Source: Ceratopteris richardii (lineage: Eukaryota; Streptophyta; Polypodiopsida; Polypodiales; Pteridaceae). Taken from it: a DNA stretch of 64,000 nucleotides. The DNA is taken from NCBI GenBank assembly GCA_020310875.1, contig CM035431.1, positions 15,231,383 through 15,295,382 of the forward strand, written 5' to 3'. The notes below the pieces were generated by a model. The model was given only the letters and a program-made list of their open reading frames with translations. It did not search any database and was not told the origin of the DNA. A program made the position numbers and the translations under genes. This document shows positions 12,221 to 24,547 of this stretch, piece by piece (the stretch's first letter is position 1; each line of letters opens with the position of its first letter).

Positions 12221-12429
12221 CTGGTATCAGAGCCAGGTTCGAGGCAAAAGCTTTGTTTTTTTTGTGCGAGGGAAGCGAGCACCCCCTCCCCCCCAGGATT
12301 TCTCCAAGGCTTACGACTAAGGTGGTGACCAAGGCATAGACCTTGGCATACCTTGTCATCCGAGTCACCGTTGGCGCCGTTGGCGCCGTTGGCTGCGCGC
12401 GAGGGAGGACCTCAAGGATCAAGGAATAT

Positions 12430-12545
12430 AGAGGTTCCCGGTACTTCCCGGGTGCCGGTACTTCCCGGGAGGTCACCCATCCCAGTACTGTTCCCCTCAG
12501 AGCTCGCTTAACCGTGGCAATCTCTTGCCACTAAGCTACACTCTT
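12430..12545 (-). repeat. chimeric tRNA-like / 5S rRNA-like module in copia A leader
   Basis: On the minus strand tgtagcttagtggcaagag (box A of a tRNA gene) is followed by ggttaagcgagct, then cagtactgggatgggtgacc and tcccgggaagtacc. The second part closely follows the 3' half of plant 5S rRNA (gttaagcgtgctt ... agtactaggatgggtgacc tcctgggaagt), including the box C string ggatgggtgacc. It lies in the untranslated leader of copia A, antisense to the element. It resembles a Pol III-derived SINE fragment. A functional 5S gene is excluded by the missing 5' half. Confidence 0.7.
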
Positions 12546-13452
12546 GTGGTGTTTGAAGAAGGGGAAAGACTAAGGTTGACATTACCTTGAACAAGTTTTG
12601 ATGCCTCAAAGCTTCATTTTTGCTTTCAAAGCCTATTTCTGAAGCAATTTTGGGGTGTCTTTTGGAGCCATTTTGGAGTACTTTCGCACATAGTTCTCTT
12701 CACACAGGTCCAAGAACATCAAGAAGAGTGTTCTTTGTACTTCTCAGAAAATAAATATCAACCTTTGGGGTTGTATTTTCAGCCACACTCGTAAAACTAC
12801 AGGTTTCTCGAGAGGTTTTCAGTTTTGGTGGGAGCAGCCACTGCAAATTTATGCAGGTTTTTAAAGCCTAAAACATCAGAGTTGACAGACACTTGCAGGT
12901 GCTATTGGCTAGTTTTTGGGCTGTGTATTCAGCCTTTTAGTGTCATTTTACTGCATATATTGAGCACATACACACCATGTACGCTTTTGTGGATACCGCT
13001 TATGTACCTCCATGTGGTCATTGATATAGCGGTTACGTTCTTTGCATAAAGCCTTTTACGTTTGATAAAGAGGGTCGTGGTGAGGTTTTCTTAACTGGGA
13101 GACACCCAGATGTCGGGGTCTCTTTGGTGATGCAGGTGGAAGACTTACCCAGCCTCGCCATAGGAGATGTATGATAGTTGTTCATAGGTGCTCGATAAGC
13201 CTAGTTGGCTTCTATTGGGTAACTAATTATATGCAGTGGAGTCAGTGATTCACTATGCAGATAGACATGCTAGTACTTGCAGTTTTATGATATTTTGACA
13301 CTGGTCATATGCTAATTTTGTAGAGGATACTCTGGTAAAATTTTTCCAGATTTCTGGTTTCGTCAACTATACAGTGGTCGATTTACTCCTTGATACAATT
13401 ATTGTTGGTGTTTGGACTCTTCTAGCTCCATTATCATTCTATTCAATTCTCT

Positions 13453-14816
13453 ATGATCATGGCATCAGAGGTCTCAAGCACATCCGGTGGATCAGGCTCT
13501 AGTGCTAATGTTCCGAGGAGGAGCTATAACTTGCACGGCAAAGACCATTTTGAGATCCAAAAATTTGATGGCACAAACTTTGCTCTATGGAAGAATCAGA
13601 TTAAAGATGTGCTGATTCAAAGGAGGCAATGGAAGCCAATAAATGGGATTTCAAAGTGTATTGTTGTTATGCAACCTGCCATCATCATGGGATACGTTTT
13701 GCACAACTATTAGCAACAGTGCACCTGGTGGTAAACTCGTCTATGATGACATATGTGGAGCACTCTTGAGTGAGGAGATTCGTAGAAAATCTATGGTTGG
13801 CACTCAGAGTGGAGATGCATATAATGTTCGTGATTCTTACCAAGGAAAGAATCAACAACGTGGCAGGAGCAAGAACAAGGAAAAGAATGGTCAACGGAAT
13901 AAGAGTAGAAGTAAATCAAGGAAGAGGGATATCGAATGCCATTATTGTCATAAGAAAGGACACATGAAGAAAGATTGTTATGCATTAAAGAATGCTAAAG
14001 GTAAAGGACAGAATGTTGATGGGCATGTTAAACAGTTACCTGCACCATCTACTTCGACTGTGAAGATTGAAGAAATTAATGCTATTTCTGATGATGCTGA
14101 TGTGTTGACACTTGATAGTACTGTGCCATCTGAGGCACTTATGGCTGATTCTCTTTCCCACACCTGGCTGCTAGATTCTGGTGCTTCTTTCCATGTGACA
14201 CCACATAGAGAATGGTTCTCTAATTATGCAGCAAAGTCTCTTGGTACCGTGAGACTTGGTGACTCTTACCAGTGTGATGTTGTGGGGATTGGAGATGTGG
14301 TTGTGCAGTTCATTGATGGTTCAAAATTTACTATGCATAATGTACGCCATGTACCTCAGTTATCATGCAGTTTGATGTCAGTTGGTCAACTTGATGACCT
14401 TGGTTACAAGGTGGTCTTTTATGCTCAGTCCTTTCGTATATCAAAGGGCAATATGGTTATTGCAAAAGGAAGCAAAGTTGGCTCACTTTATCCTTTATTT
14501 GTATCACAGAAAGAACACTTGTTAGCTATTACTAAACAGCCTATGGCTTGTATTTGGCATGGTCGTTTGGGCCATATATCTCGTAGTGGAATGGAAAATC
14601 TTTCTCGTTCTGGCTACTTACCTGTGTTATCTTTCTCTGATTTTTCATTTTGTGAGCATTGTCAATATGGAAAGCAAACCAGAAATGTGCATAGAACGCA
14701 CATTGACTCTTCAATTCAGCCTTTAGATCTCGTTCATACAGATGTGTGTGGTCCTATGCCCACTAGGTGCTTAGGTGGTTCTCTTTACTTTTTCACTTTC
14801 ATAGATGATGCTACGT
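13453..14816 (+). pseudogene. copia A gag-protease-integrase, proximal part
   Basis: Gag starts at 13453 (an ATG two codons later is equally possible) with the K-F-D-G-T-N-F-A-L-W-K motif. After about 60 codons it jumps, through a deletion with frameshift near 13640, into L-L-C-N-L-P-S-S-W-D-T-F. The missing part is most of the central UBN2 region. The zinc knuckle C-H-Y-C-H-K-K-G-H-M-K-K-D-C (about 13937) and the protease T-W-L-L-D-S-G-A-S (14162) are intact. Preintegrase W-H-G-R-L-G-H plus C-E-H-C follows, then integrase V-H-T-D-V-C-G-P and F-I-D-D-A-T. The frame stops at insertion T. Confidence 0.9.
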
Positions 14817-17800
14817 TGTCGGAAAGTTTCCAACCTTTCCATTGACGACCAGGAAAATTAAAATATGATTATTGGTTAATTCTAATTTCTCATTATTTCA
14901 ATGTTTTTTCTTGGAACTAAACTCTTGTTAAGTATTTGCAGGATCAAATGGATGAAGAAAACAAAAGTTCAAACTATGGTTTACCCTAAACTGCTTAAAC
15001 GTGTTTAGGCCATAGAAGTATTGAATTATGGTTTAAAACCCTTACGTTTAATCATGTGCATTTAAGTTAGGAGCATTATTTCCTGGTTAATGATAGGGTT
15101 TAACTAGGTTTTCAATTAATTTCCAAAGGGTTTCAATGGGTTTTTGAAGGGTTTCAAGTATGTATTTTAGGGTTTTAGTATATTTAAAGGGTTAGAATAG
15201 TTGTTATTCAAATACATTAATCTATACATTAAATATTTATGTATTAAAAATTAAACTATGCTATTAATAATTACTTTAATCATATGTGTGCATTTAAATA
15301 CTAAGGTTCTAATTAATTAAAAGCTTAACCTAAGCTTAATTTAAATGATTTATTTAACTGTGAAATTTAGGGTAAATAGAATTAAAAAGAAAATGAAGTG
15401 GATAATTAACTAGTGGTCTATATGAGTGCTAGGAGAAAGAATGGTTTATATAAGATGTGTAACTAAAGTGATTTAAGGAGTGGTTTGAGTAAAAGATGCA
15501 ATTAAAGGAGGTTAAAGAGAAACTTTAAATGAATGGTAAATATGAGAATGGTTAAAAGAATGGAACAAGTGTGTTGTGTGAATAAAGCTAATTTAAAGTG
15601 TGGTGAAAGTTAGTGGGTAAAAGTGAGGTTGAGAATTTAAAGCATATACAAAAAGAGTGGTAAAGAGAAACCTCTATGTGTATATATATGTGTATGTGCA
15701 AAGAGTTTTCCCTAATGATTTTTTTCAGGTATTATCTTCCTCTGTACTCTTCCTCCATTTCCTTTTCCTTATTCTACAGGCAAGAGAGAGTTTTATCCTC
15801 TCATGGTTGCTACGTGTAGAAGAAAGAGAAATTCTTTTCAGATTGCATAATCTATACGTGCGATGCAGTTGTGAGATCAACTTCTTTCGATTCTGGTAGT
15901 TATAGATGAGGATGGCTGATGGCATTCTAGTCACGTGCAGTGGAAAGAGTAATAGAGAGAGGTTTCTGGGTTAGCAATGGTCCGACAGTTGACCATATCA
16001 TGGAAGTTAGGGAGTCTGACAGATGACCAGAGTATGAAAGTTGTTAGCAGCGAATGACATGGTAGGGGAGTGTACACGCAAAGAGACTCCTTCCCTGGCG
16101 GCGTCTGAGCATGCAAAGCGTGCGCAGAGAAAGGAGAATGAGTAAACTGTGAGAATTTTACTTTTCCTTTTCCCTCCAGCCACATGTAGAGAGAGAACTT
16201 AGGCATGTAATTGAGAAAGAGCCTCCTGGTGGCGACGCTGACTAGGACAGAGATGTAACTGTAGTGAGAGATAGAGAGATTCCTTGCAGATGGACTACAT
16301 TTTTTGGAGACAATCATCATGCGTTTTCTGACTAGTGTCCTCCATCGCGGGGCATCCATACCCTCTGATGTTGGGGGTTGCTCAATGGCGCTGCGTCTTT
16401 ATAGCCGCTCGCCTAATCCTCACGTGCTGATGAGGCCATGATGGTTGGTCTTGACTCCTGATATACTTGACCGCTTCGCGAAGGTACACACCAACTTCAG
16501 CTGCTCAGAGCCAACACTAGTGACAATGCTTTCCTGACAGCCGCCCTCAATGCCCTCTCTGGTGGCGATGCCCAGGGCCATCTTGATTTTTGAGACAAAT
16601 ACACTTTGATCCACTGTTCCCACCCGCTTCTTTGCCGCCTACACCTTAGAAAATTACACGAATTCTTCCCAGCATCCAGGAGCATGCAAGAATTTTTTAT
16701 TAAGTTGCTTCTTGCTGTATGAGTGACGGTTTTCAGAAAGTGCTTTTGTTTAATTGAACCTTATGATTGGAGTATTGGTTGAAATTCAATGACACTCAGA
16801 AAAGGATTATTGATATGACAAACAACGCCATTGATTCTAAAGTCAAATTATTGAGGGAGCTTTGTAAGGTTGTATCATGTTATTCAGATGTGCACATATG
16901 AGGATGTGCCAGTGATGTGTTTCTCCCGCAGCAGAGCGATCGCGCATAGTTTTACACAGAAACGCGTAAAAGCAAAGGGAGGAAAAGTTGCATGTTTTTA
17001 TGGAGGCCAATTTATGTTTTATAGGGGAATTCACAGTCTGATCCAGAGGGGATGGGGAATATACGCAAGGAGTTTTAGTTATATCCAGAAAATAGTCGCA
17101 TTTGTGGAGATAGTGGGGCCAAAGGATGGTTTAATGAGAAAAAGAAAAAGAGAGAGAGAATTATTTACTTGTTATGTGATTTATTTTAAGATTATTTCAT
17201 TTATACTTAATTAATTAATTAATAATTTATTTATTTGATAGATAAATATTTTTTTTACCTTCAATCTATGTATATATTTATAGATGGTTGCATGCATATG
17301 CATATGTTTGAATGCATGTTTATGAGTGCATTAGATCGCATGTGTACATATGCATTGATACGTTAGTATGCATTTGTGCATGATTATATATACATAATAT
17401 AGGTATGTATAGATATGTAATATATATATATATAAATATTGTATCTAAATTTAAACCTATATATGTATGGATATATAAATATATATAGATATAATATAAA
17501 TGAACGTATTATAGTGCATGTATGTGCTTAATAAGTGCATGTCATGCATGCATATATTGGGGATTATAAATATGAGAAGTGATAGCATAAATGTGCATTT
17601 ATAAGTGATCAAAACATATAAGTGTGAATTAACATATGAAGGAAGACATAAGCTTAGAATATGGTGATTTAAATATAATATTAACATGCATACGAGTTAG
17701 TATATGTGAGTACTAGCATAAATTAGCATAATTGAAAGCATATATATAAAGTGCATATAGGAATAATTAAGCATGTGAATTAAAGTTTGTATTCATGATT

Positions 17801-18605
17801 TTTTATTGTGATATACTAATATTCCCTAATGTTTTTTTTCAGACATTGAAAGCAAAAGTATCGAAGAGCATCGTGACAAAAGAGAAGATTTCAACAAATC
17901 AAATATCCGACAATCTGATATAAATCCATAGAAATTATCCTTGATTAAGCTTTTGTATAGGATTCACTAGTAGTTAGCAATCTTATAGAGAAATTATATC
18001 ATTGCTTCATAGCATTGTAATCATCAATTATTATCATTAGCATTAATTCAATTCTAATTTGCATTATCTTTCTTGTCAATGTTATCTGAAAATCCAATTC
18101 TATCTGAAAATAATGCACCTGTAGAAGTAGAAGTTGAAGTAGAAGTAGTTAAGGATATTATTACACACGAATCGTTAATATCAGTATCTCACAATTATTG
18201 TCTTAATAGATTTATAGAATTATTTTCAATTGCATCCAATGACCCCCAAGCTAACATAGATTCATTTCCACCACCCTTAATTAGGCGTACTCAACCTAAT
18301 CATTTAGAAATCCAAGAAGACGAAATTATAAAAGAAAAATTAACTGAGGAAACTTTGATCCTACCTATACCTCAAGAAGCTATTGATAGATATAGAGCAG
18401 CCCAGACTTACGGTTCCTAGACATTTAAAGTGTTACAATTACCTAATCCATATTTCCTAGATTTAAGAGTAATTTAGAATTTCTTTTACCTTAGATGAAA
18501 GAAAAATATACCTAAAACACCTACGATTGTCGCATACACCATGTGTGTGCCGAGGGATTTAGTGGCTGACTGATCCACCAGCCTTATGTCCGGAACTTCC
18601 CAAAA
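14817..18605 (+). repeat. left LTR of element T (3,789 bp)
   Basis: The left boundary is TGTCGG. The right boundary is set by comparison with the end of the right LTR (cttccgaca) and the inverted copy (cttcccgaca followed by tatttggtgaac). The left copy has decayed to cttcccaaaa at the end. LTRs this long are rare. Inside are AT-rich tracts (17200-17760), pyrimidine-rich tracts ending in cag (15720-15728, 17828-17841) that look like splice acceptors, and an ORF at 18079-18420. Confidence 0.85.
18079..18420 (+). CDS. ORF inside the LTR of T, unknown function
   Basis: 113 codons from ATG (MLSENPI) to TAG. The protein is acidic, with a (VE)4-type run near residue 20 and a proline-rich middle (F-P-P-P-L-I). 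I recognise no domain. The same frame is open in the inverted copy (42212-42559) and in the right LTR (45959-46306). The three copies differ mainly by amino-acid changes, so I see no sign of selection after duplication. A pyrimidine tract ending in cag lies about 240 bp upstream, so it could be an exon of a spliced product. It could also be chance. Confidence 0.4.
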   Translation: MLSENPILSENNAPVEVEVEVEVVKDIITHESLISVSHNYCLNRFIELFSIASNDPQANIDSFPPPLIRRTQPNHLEIQEDEIIKEKLTEETLILPIPQEAIDRYRAAQTYGS

Positions 18606-19377
18606 TATTTGGTGAACCCGACGTGAAAGGTCGGCATGACACCGTAGGTATAAAGGTATATTTACTTTCTGTTTTGCATATGCATATATAGGCAATTTGG
18701 CGATTGAAGAAGAAGCGTCGACATCCTTTGTAGCTGTAGCTGATTGTTCCTCATCACGTCACCTTTACCCATCAACTTTTGTGAAAAGTAACGATTGCAC
18801 ATGCATATAAAAATTTTGCACAGATCACATTCATAAAGAGCCTCTTCATCAGATATTGATCAGGTATATTTCTTTAATTCTGTTTGCCGAAAAGTAGGAA
18901 TAGTTTTTATACTTTTATTGCAAAATAGTAGGAAAGCTTGCTTTATTTCTATTTACAAAGTATTAGGGAAAGTTTCTTTATTGCAAAATTGTAGGAAAAA
19001 TTTTGTTTTGTTTGCAAAGCAATAGGAAATTCTTCTTTATTTTTTCTATTGCAAAATAGTAGGAAAGGTTTTCTTTATTTTTATTTCTAAAGTAGTAGGA
19101 AAAGATTCTTTATTTCTATTTAAAAAATTGTAGAAAAAGTTTCTTTATTGCCAAAGCATAGGGAATGTTTCTTTTTGTTTGCAAAATAGTAGGAAAATTT
19201 TCTTTTGCAAAGCAGTAGGAAAATTTTCTTTATTTTTGTTGGCAAAGGAGTAGGAATATTTTCTATATTTCTGTATCTTTTACCACGGAGTCGTATCAGG
19301 ATCAAGAAATAGACGTACTATTACGAGAGTTATATACTTATATTTCATATTTATCTATAAAGTTAGACTTATCTACT
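18606..19377 (+). repeat. leader of T: primer site and degenerate tandem repeats
   Basis: TGGTGAACCCGACGTGA (from 18610) occupies the primer-site position after the LTR; I cannot name the tRNA. From about 18870 to 19265 some ten degenerate units of 30-45 bp recur around tttgcaaaatagtaggaaa and tttctttatttt. Part of this leader is duplicated in inverted orientation at 41529-41990. Confidence 0.75.
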
Positions 19378-20892
19378 ATGGCTGATCACTTTGAAGAGCA
19401 GCGCATTTGGAAGATCATAGATGCAATTGAAACGGATAGGGGGGAATTTACTGGAAAAATGTAACAGCTTATCTTAAATATTATGAACAATTGACAGAAC
19501 AATATGGGTTACCTGAAGATAATAAAAAAGATACATTTATACGAATTGCTCATGGTTTCACTAGAGAGAGAATCCAATTGAGAGTAGTTCAACCAAACAT
19601 GACTTGGGCGGATTTCAAGACTCGGCTTCTTACTGAATTTTCGCATGAAGATTACAGTAAGAATAATAGAGCCACATTCATGCGATGGGTAGGAACAACG
19701 AAATTAGACCAACACATAACTCAGGGATTAACTGAGTTTGATATCAAATTCAACCAGATGCCTCAAGCAGACCGAACAGCTCTAGAACCGGATAAATTAA
19801 GAAATTTCCTAAATATGTTAGACCCATCTCTTAGACGAGAGCTAGAACCAATGCTTGAGGATGGAGCGACTGCGAGTGGGCTTATTGGAAATTGGGATAA
19901 CGTTGAGCAGCTTTCCATACGTTAGCCCAAAGACAGGAGCGATTCAGATGCAAACTCCAAGAATATATGAAAGAGATGTGCTAGGAAAGATAGATAATGA
20001 CCCCAATTCTCATAACCCTAAAAAGGATGACTCAGAAATTACAATGTTAAAAACATCAGTAGAATCACTTGTCAAACATGTGGAGACTTTGGCGACTGAA
20101 ATAGCTACTATAAAGAGTATGCAAGAACTTAAATTGAGAGATCAGGAGAAACCAAAAGAATTAGAACAAAATCCTAGGAATCAGATGCCAGCTAGAAGAC
20201 CATTTAACCAAGCACGTAGATGTCTCTGGTGTGATGATTTGGAGCATCCACACTGGACATGCAACTTATTCAAAGAGGCCAAGGATAAGAATTGGGTCAC
20301 AGAAGTAGATCGAAAGATCTGTGACTATGTAACAAAAAGGCCTTTGGCATCAAACTATGGAAAAGGGGGTATGAAAACCTTCTTTGAAGCCTCCACAAGC
20401 CAAAATACTTATGCTTGTCGGCTGGATAGTGATGATTCTAATTGTGATTTCTGGAATCAAGTTTATGATACTGCTAGTCGAGGAAAGTTATCAGTTGAGA
20501 ACTTATATGCTATGAGCTCAGATATTAGATCAAAGACATGTTGGAATGAGCCAGTAGATATGTTCTCAGTATATGCTCATGAAATTAATGTAGACGAGAA
20601 AAGAAAACGGGATGAAGAGGGACAGTCTAAACGAACAAGTAGGGCTAGAAAAGAGGGTGAAACTACTGATACAATTAAAGAACCGCCTATGATGGAGCCT
20701 AGTCAGGAACCAAAACAACAGGAACAAGAAAGGAAACCTCAAATAAAGGTTAAAGGAAAGAAAGTAGGAGAAAATTTAGAAAAGAAAACTACAAGTGAAG
20801 ATAAAAGTCAAGATAAACCTAATGAATCGCAACCCATACGAGAAGAAGGTGGTAAGGAAGAAAAACCGAAAAAGAAACCTCCGACTTTTTGA
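19378..20892 (+). pseudogene. gag of element T
   Basis: ATG at 19378. A frameshift in an A run near 19458 moves into the frame with A-Y-L-K-Y-Y-E-Q-L-T-E, followed by a retrotransposon Gag region (W-A-D-F-K-T-R-L-L-T-E-F). A second frameshift near 19915 leads to a long hydrophilic C-terminal part. This contains C-L-W-C-D-D-L-E-H-P-H-W-T-C (20221-20262), a zinc-knuckle-like C-x2-C-x6-H-x3-C variant. The tail is rich in K/E/Q. The frame ends at TGA 20890-20892. Confidence 0.8.
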
Positions 20893-21711
20893 TTGATCTC
20901 GCAAATCGAAAAACAAATAGACATTCGGAAGGTTATGGATGAAAAAATTATGAAGGCAGAGGTAACCATGACATTAGAGGAATGGTTAGCATTTTCAAGA
21001 ACAGATGTGAAGGAAGATTTCATGAGTATCATTAAAAGACGGAGAGAGCCTATAGAGTATAGAACGGAAGATATAGAAATGTAGGAAAGGAAAGAACAGG
21101 ATGAACGGAAAGTGAGTGTTGTACAAATTAATGAATCTGAATATCGAGAATCTTCTGATCGTAAAAATTATTTGGGTCCCGTAATTGGACATTTGGAAAA
21201 AGGAAATGATGACCCAAATAGCCATTATACTCAAAAACATTGGGCTAGGGGTACCACTGAAACTATGGTTAAGATAGGTAATAATAATAAACCACAAGTA
21301 GCATTAATCGATTCAGGATCAGAAATCAATGTAGTGTCAAGGAAGATTTATAACGAAGGAAAATGGCCCATAGATAGGGACCATGGATGGAAAATGAAGG
21401 CAACCAACAATGCTTCTGGCTATTTAATAGGAGCTTGTGCAAATGTTCCTATTACTATTGGAGATGTTAAAGACGAACATAATTTCTTCGTTCATGATGA
21501 CTGCTCGTACCCAATTATTTTGGGGCAGCCATTCATTTGTGAACAAAGAATGGAGACAAAAGTATTGGACGATGGAAGTGCTTTCGCAAGAATTCGTTCT
21601 CGTGATGGCCTTAAATCCATCCAATTTATGACGCTTTGTATAAACCATCCTCGTAATCGTAGGTCTCTAAGAAAAACTCCTTTAAGACACTTAGATCAGG
21701 ATTTCGAATAA
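20893..21711 (+). pseudogene. protease region of element T
   Basis: In frame with the gag tail but separated by TGA (20890) and TAG (21082). The aspartic protease motif V-A-L-I-D-S-G-S-E-I-N-V-V-S is at about 21298-21340. Downstream, Y-P-I-I-L-G-Q-P-F fits the conserved I-L-G flap-partner region of Ty3 proteases. The two stops could be mutations, or the first could be a gag/pro boundary. Confidence 0.8.
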
Positions 21712-22494
21712 ATGGCACTGTTGAGCGAGATGACAGTGGACTTTGGTTCGAAATCTCGCAAAATCTTGTACAGAACTTAGATAAAATGACTGTTTATTTT
21801 CCATCTGCTACTTTAAATATTTCTCATTTTAAACAAATTCCAAGAAAACTTATAAAAAAATATGAAAAATATTTGAAAAACAAAGGAGATTTGTTAATGG
21901 ATGAAAGTATTGAATATATTATTGAAACTACACATTGCTTCTCAACATTAGAAGAATTAGAACTTTGTTATCAAAGTAAGTCTAATTCCCATATTCTTAT
22001 CTCTTCACTTGATATGTATGCATTAATTCAAGAATATGCCTCTAGTATTAATCATGAGTATGATGCCTTAGTGGAGACAAAATACAAAATTGTTACTAAG
22101 AAGGTTAAACCCGTAGCACAACCACTACCAAAATTTAGTAATGATATTATAAAGAATGTAAGTCATGAGCCAATCCTCAGAAATTCGACAAATATTGGCC
22201 ATGTATTTACTAAAGAATCCTTAAATCAAATTAAATTAGATGCTAGCGGTTTCCTTCTTCCAACAGAAAAAGAGTATTTTCTGAAGATTATTGAGCAACA
22301 TGGAAGAGCATTTTCTCTAGAGCCTTTAGAGATAGGATGTGCAGATCCTAAGATAGTTTCACCCATGATTATTTTCACTATTCCCCATATTCCTTGGAAT
22401 TTGCGCCCTATTCCTGTACCTAAAGCTCATCTTCCAGAGCTGATTAGATTACTTAAAGAAAAGATTCATATGCATATTTTAGAATCCTCTTCAG
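21712..22494 (+). pseudogene. pol of element T, region N-terminal to RT
   Basis: The frame (-1 relative to the protease) covers a linker, then F-L-L-P-T-E-K-E-Y-F and W-N-L-R-P-I-P-V-P, the region just before gypsy RT. Copia B inserts at 22495. After removal of B and one TTCAG, the frame continues without a shift into the RT at 40926. No frameshift signal could be found at the protease/pol overlap. Confidence 0.78.
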
Positions 22495-22724
22495 TGTTGA
22501 TATATTTAGGTAGTGATGTGTGTGAACACTCTAGGACTGCCGGGGCACTTTTTTCCCTCTTTAGGAGGTTTTTTTCCCCCGGCTTGTATATACGCATATT
22601 GCCCTAATGGGCTACTTATCTTTGTACATTCTCTAGTAATACATTCAGTCTTGTGTGTTGTGCTCCACGCTTCTTCTTATTCCTTGTGCTGTTCGCGTGC
22701 TTCCGCAGATGTCTAACTCCAACA
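22495..22724 (+). repeat. left LTR of copia B
   Basis: 230 bp, TG...CA, nearly identical to 40691-40920. A TATA-like ttgtatatacg is present near 22585. The T-rich tract ttttttcccccgg lies just upstream of it. Confidence 0.95.
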
Positions 22725-23079
22725 ATTGGTATCAGAGCAGGTCGTCGCTTCTTCTAGGGCGCCGTCGACACTCCTCCGTTTGCAGTCTCAGATTCGCACG
22801 AAATTTGGTGAGCATACTCAGGGTGTTTCTGAGATCAAAACAGCTTTGCTATGTTGTGCCAAAATCGCGATCTGAGCTCGTTTCGGCCTCCGAACGCACT
22901 ATCGCAGTGCTTGTGCAGGCTATTTCGTCCTTTTGTGCCAAAGGTATATACCAATTTCTGTTCGCCAGTTTAAGCGTCTCGAAGTCTGCTACAGGTCTAG
23001 CAGAACTCGTTTGGGCAGTTCCGTTCAACTTTTTTAGATACAGTCAATTTTCTGCATCAAGGTATTTTAGTCACCGGCC

Positions 23080-24547
23080 ATGGCTGAAAGCAGTGATGTA
23101 TTCCGTATGTTGGCTGTTGAGGATAAGTTGGATGGTACCAACTACCCATTATGGGCTTATATGATGCGACATGTACTGGTTGCAAAAGGATTGTGGAACA
23201 TTGTGCAGGGTGTTGAAAGACGTCCTGTTACACCTGTAACGACAGGTACTGCAAATACAGGTGTTGGAGCTGATGAAGATGGTGTCGAAGATGATATTCC
23301 GCAGATTCCTGTTCGTGCTGTTGTTTCTGTTGCACCTACTGCAGAGCAGATTCGTTGGGATGGCAGAGATGCCCAGGCACATGCATTGATAGCTTTGTCT
23401 GTCAAACGTGCCATTATTCCTCACATTCGCTCTTGCAGAACAACAAAGGATGCTTGGGATACACTTACCACTTTGTACCAGGCTAGGAATGAGGCTCGTG
23501 TTGCTTACCTCCGAAAAAAGTTGGAGAGTGAGCACATGAATGAAGGTGATTCTATGGACAGTTTTCTTACAAAGATCAAAGACCTGAAGGAACAATTGAT
23601 TTCTGCTGATGAGGTTATACCAGATAGCTCACTTGTGCAGACCGTTCTGAATGGTCTTCCTGATTCATATCAGAGTTTTGCCTCTACTCTTCGGTTGATG
23701 ATGAAAGGCAATCCGAATGCCTTGTCATTTGAGGAATTAGTCTCTGTTCTGTTGCAGGAAGATCAGTCCAGGCAGAACAGGTCCATTATGCGTGTTGCAG
23801 ATCAAGCTTTCCTGGCTAGTCAGAAGGGCAAAGGAAAATGGAGCTCTTCTACTAGTAAGCAGAAATCTGCAAATGCTGCACAATCGAAGAACCAGGATAA
23901 AGATGAAAAGAAATCAGAAAAGCAGAAATTGTTCTGCAAGTACTGTAAAGGAAATGATCATATTATAAAGAACTGTCCAAAACTGGCTGGTAAAGAGGCA
24001 AAGAAGAAAGAGGCTGGAATGGTTGTTGCAGAGGCCTCTACACCAAAAACAGAGTCTGCAAATCTTGTGCAGGAAGAAGAATGGGCGTTTACTACTGTCT
24101 GCAGTTTTGACCCATCTTCTCATGATCAGTGCATGTCTGCAGTAGACTCAGATGTTTGGTACTTTGAAAGTGGGGCGACCAAACATATTACCTCGCAGCG
24201 CAGTTTCTTCTCTTCACTTGAGCCTGCTCCTACAGGGAATACTGTCACATGCGCCAATAACTCCGCTTATCCTGTTATGGGAGTTGGTAAGATCATTCTG
24301 ACTACTGCTGATGGTAGTTCTTTCACTTTGTCAGATGCTTTATTTGTGCCAGGGATCAAAAAGAATCTGTTATCAGTTTCTGCATTAGCCAAGATTGGCT
24401 TGGTTGTGAAATTTTTTGATGACAGGTGTACAGTCCATGATCTCTCAAATGGCGATGTGATTATTGCTTCTGGCATTTTATGTCGTGGGCTGTATAAGCT
24501 CATAGACTATGAAAGATCTGTGAATGATTCGGTATGTGCAGTTCATG
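23080..24547 (+). CDS. copia B Gag-Pol, part 1 (Gag, zinc knuckle, protease)
   Basis: Starts MAESSDVF; the ATG is the first good start after the leader. Residues 1-250 are UBN2-type Gag (L-D-G-T-N-Y-P-L-W, A-W-D-T-L, L-N-G-L-P-D-S-Y). The zinc knuckle C-K-Y-C-K-G-N-D-H-I-I-K-N-C fits C-x2-C-x4-H-x4-C. The protease reads W-Y-F-E-S-G-A-T-K-H-I. Copia proteases have D-S-G here, so the catalytic Asp is replaced by Glu. The frame breaks at the CACTA insertion (24548) and resumes at 37819 in phase. The protein would package RNA and mature the polyprotein, but protease activity is doubtful. Confidence 0.93.

Noticed and set aside
15931..16359. 142-codon antisense frame in the T LTR
   Set aside because: Broken by a frameshift in the right LTR copy (43820-44247); no motif.
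16870..17214. 115-codon frame in the T LTR also open at 44758-45102
   Set aside because: Starts from TTG, no domain, and the region is otherwise regulatory LTR. Two copies are too few to infer coding.
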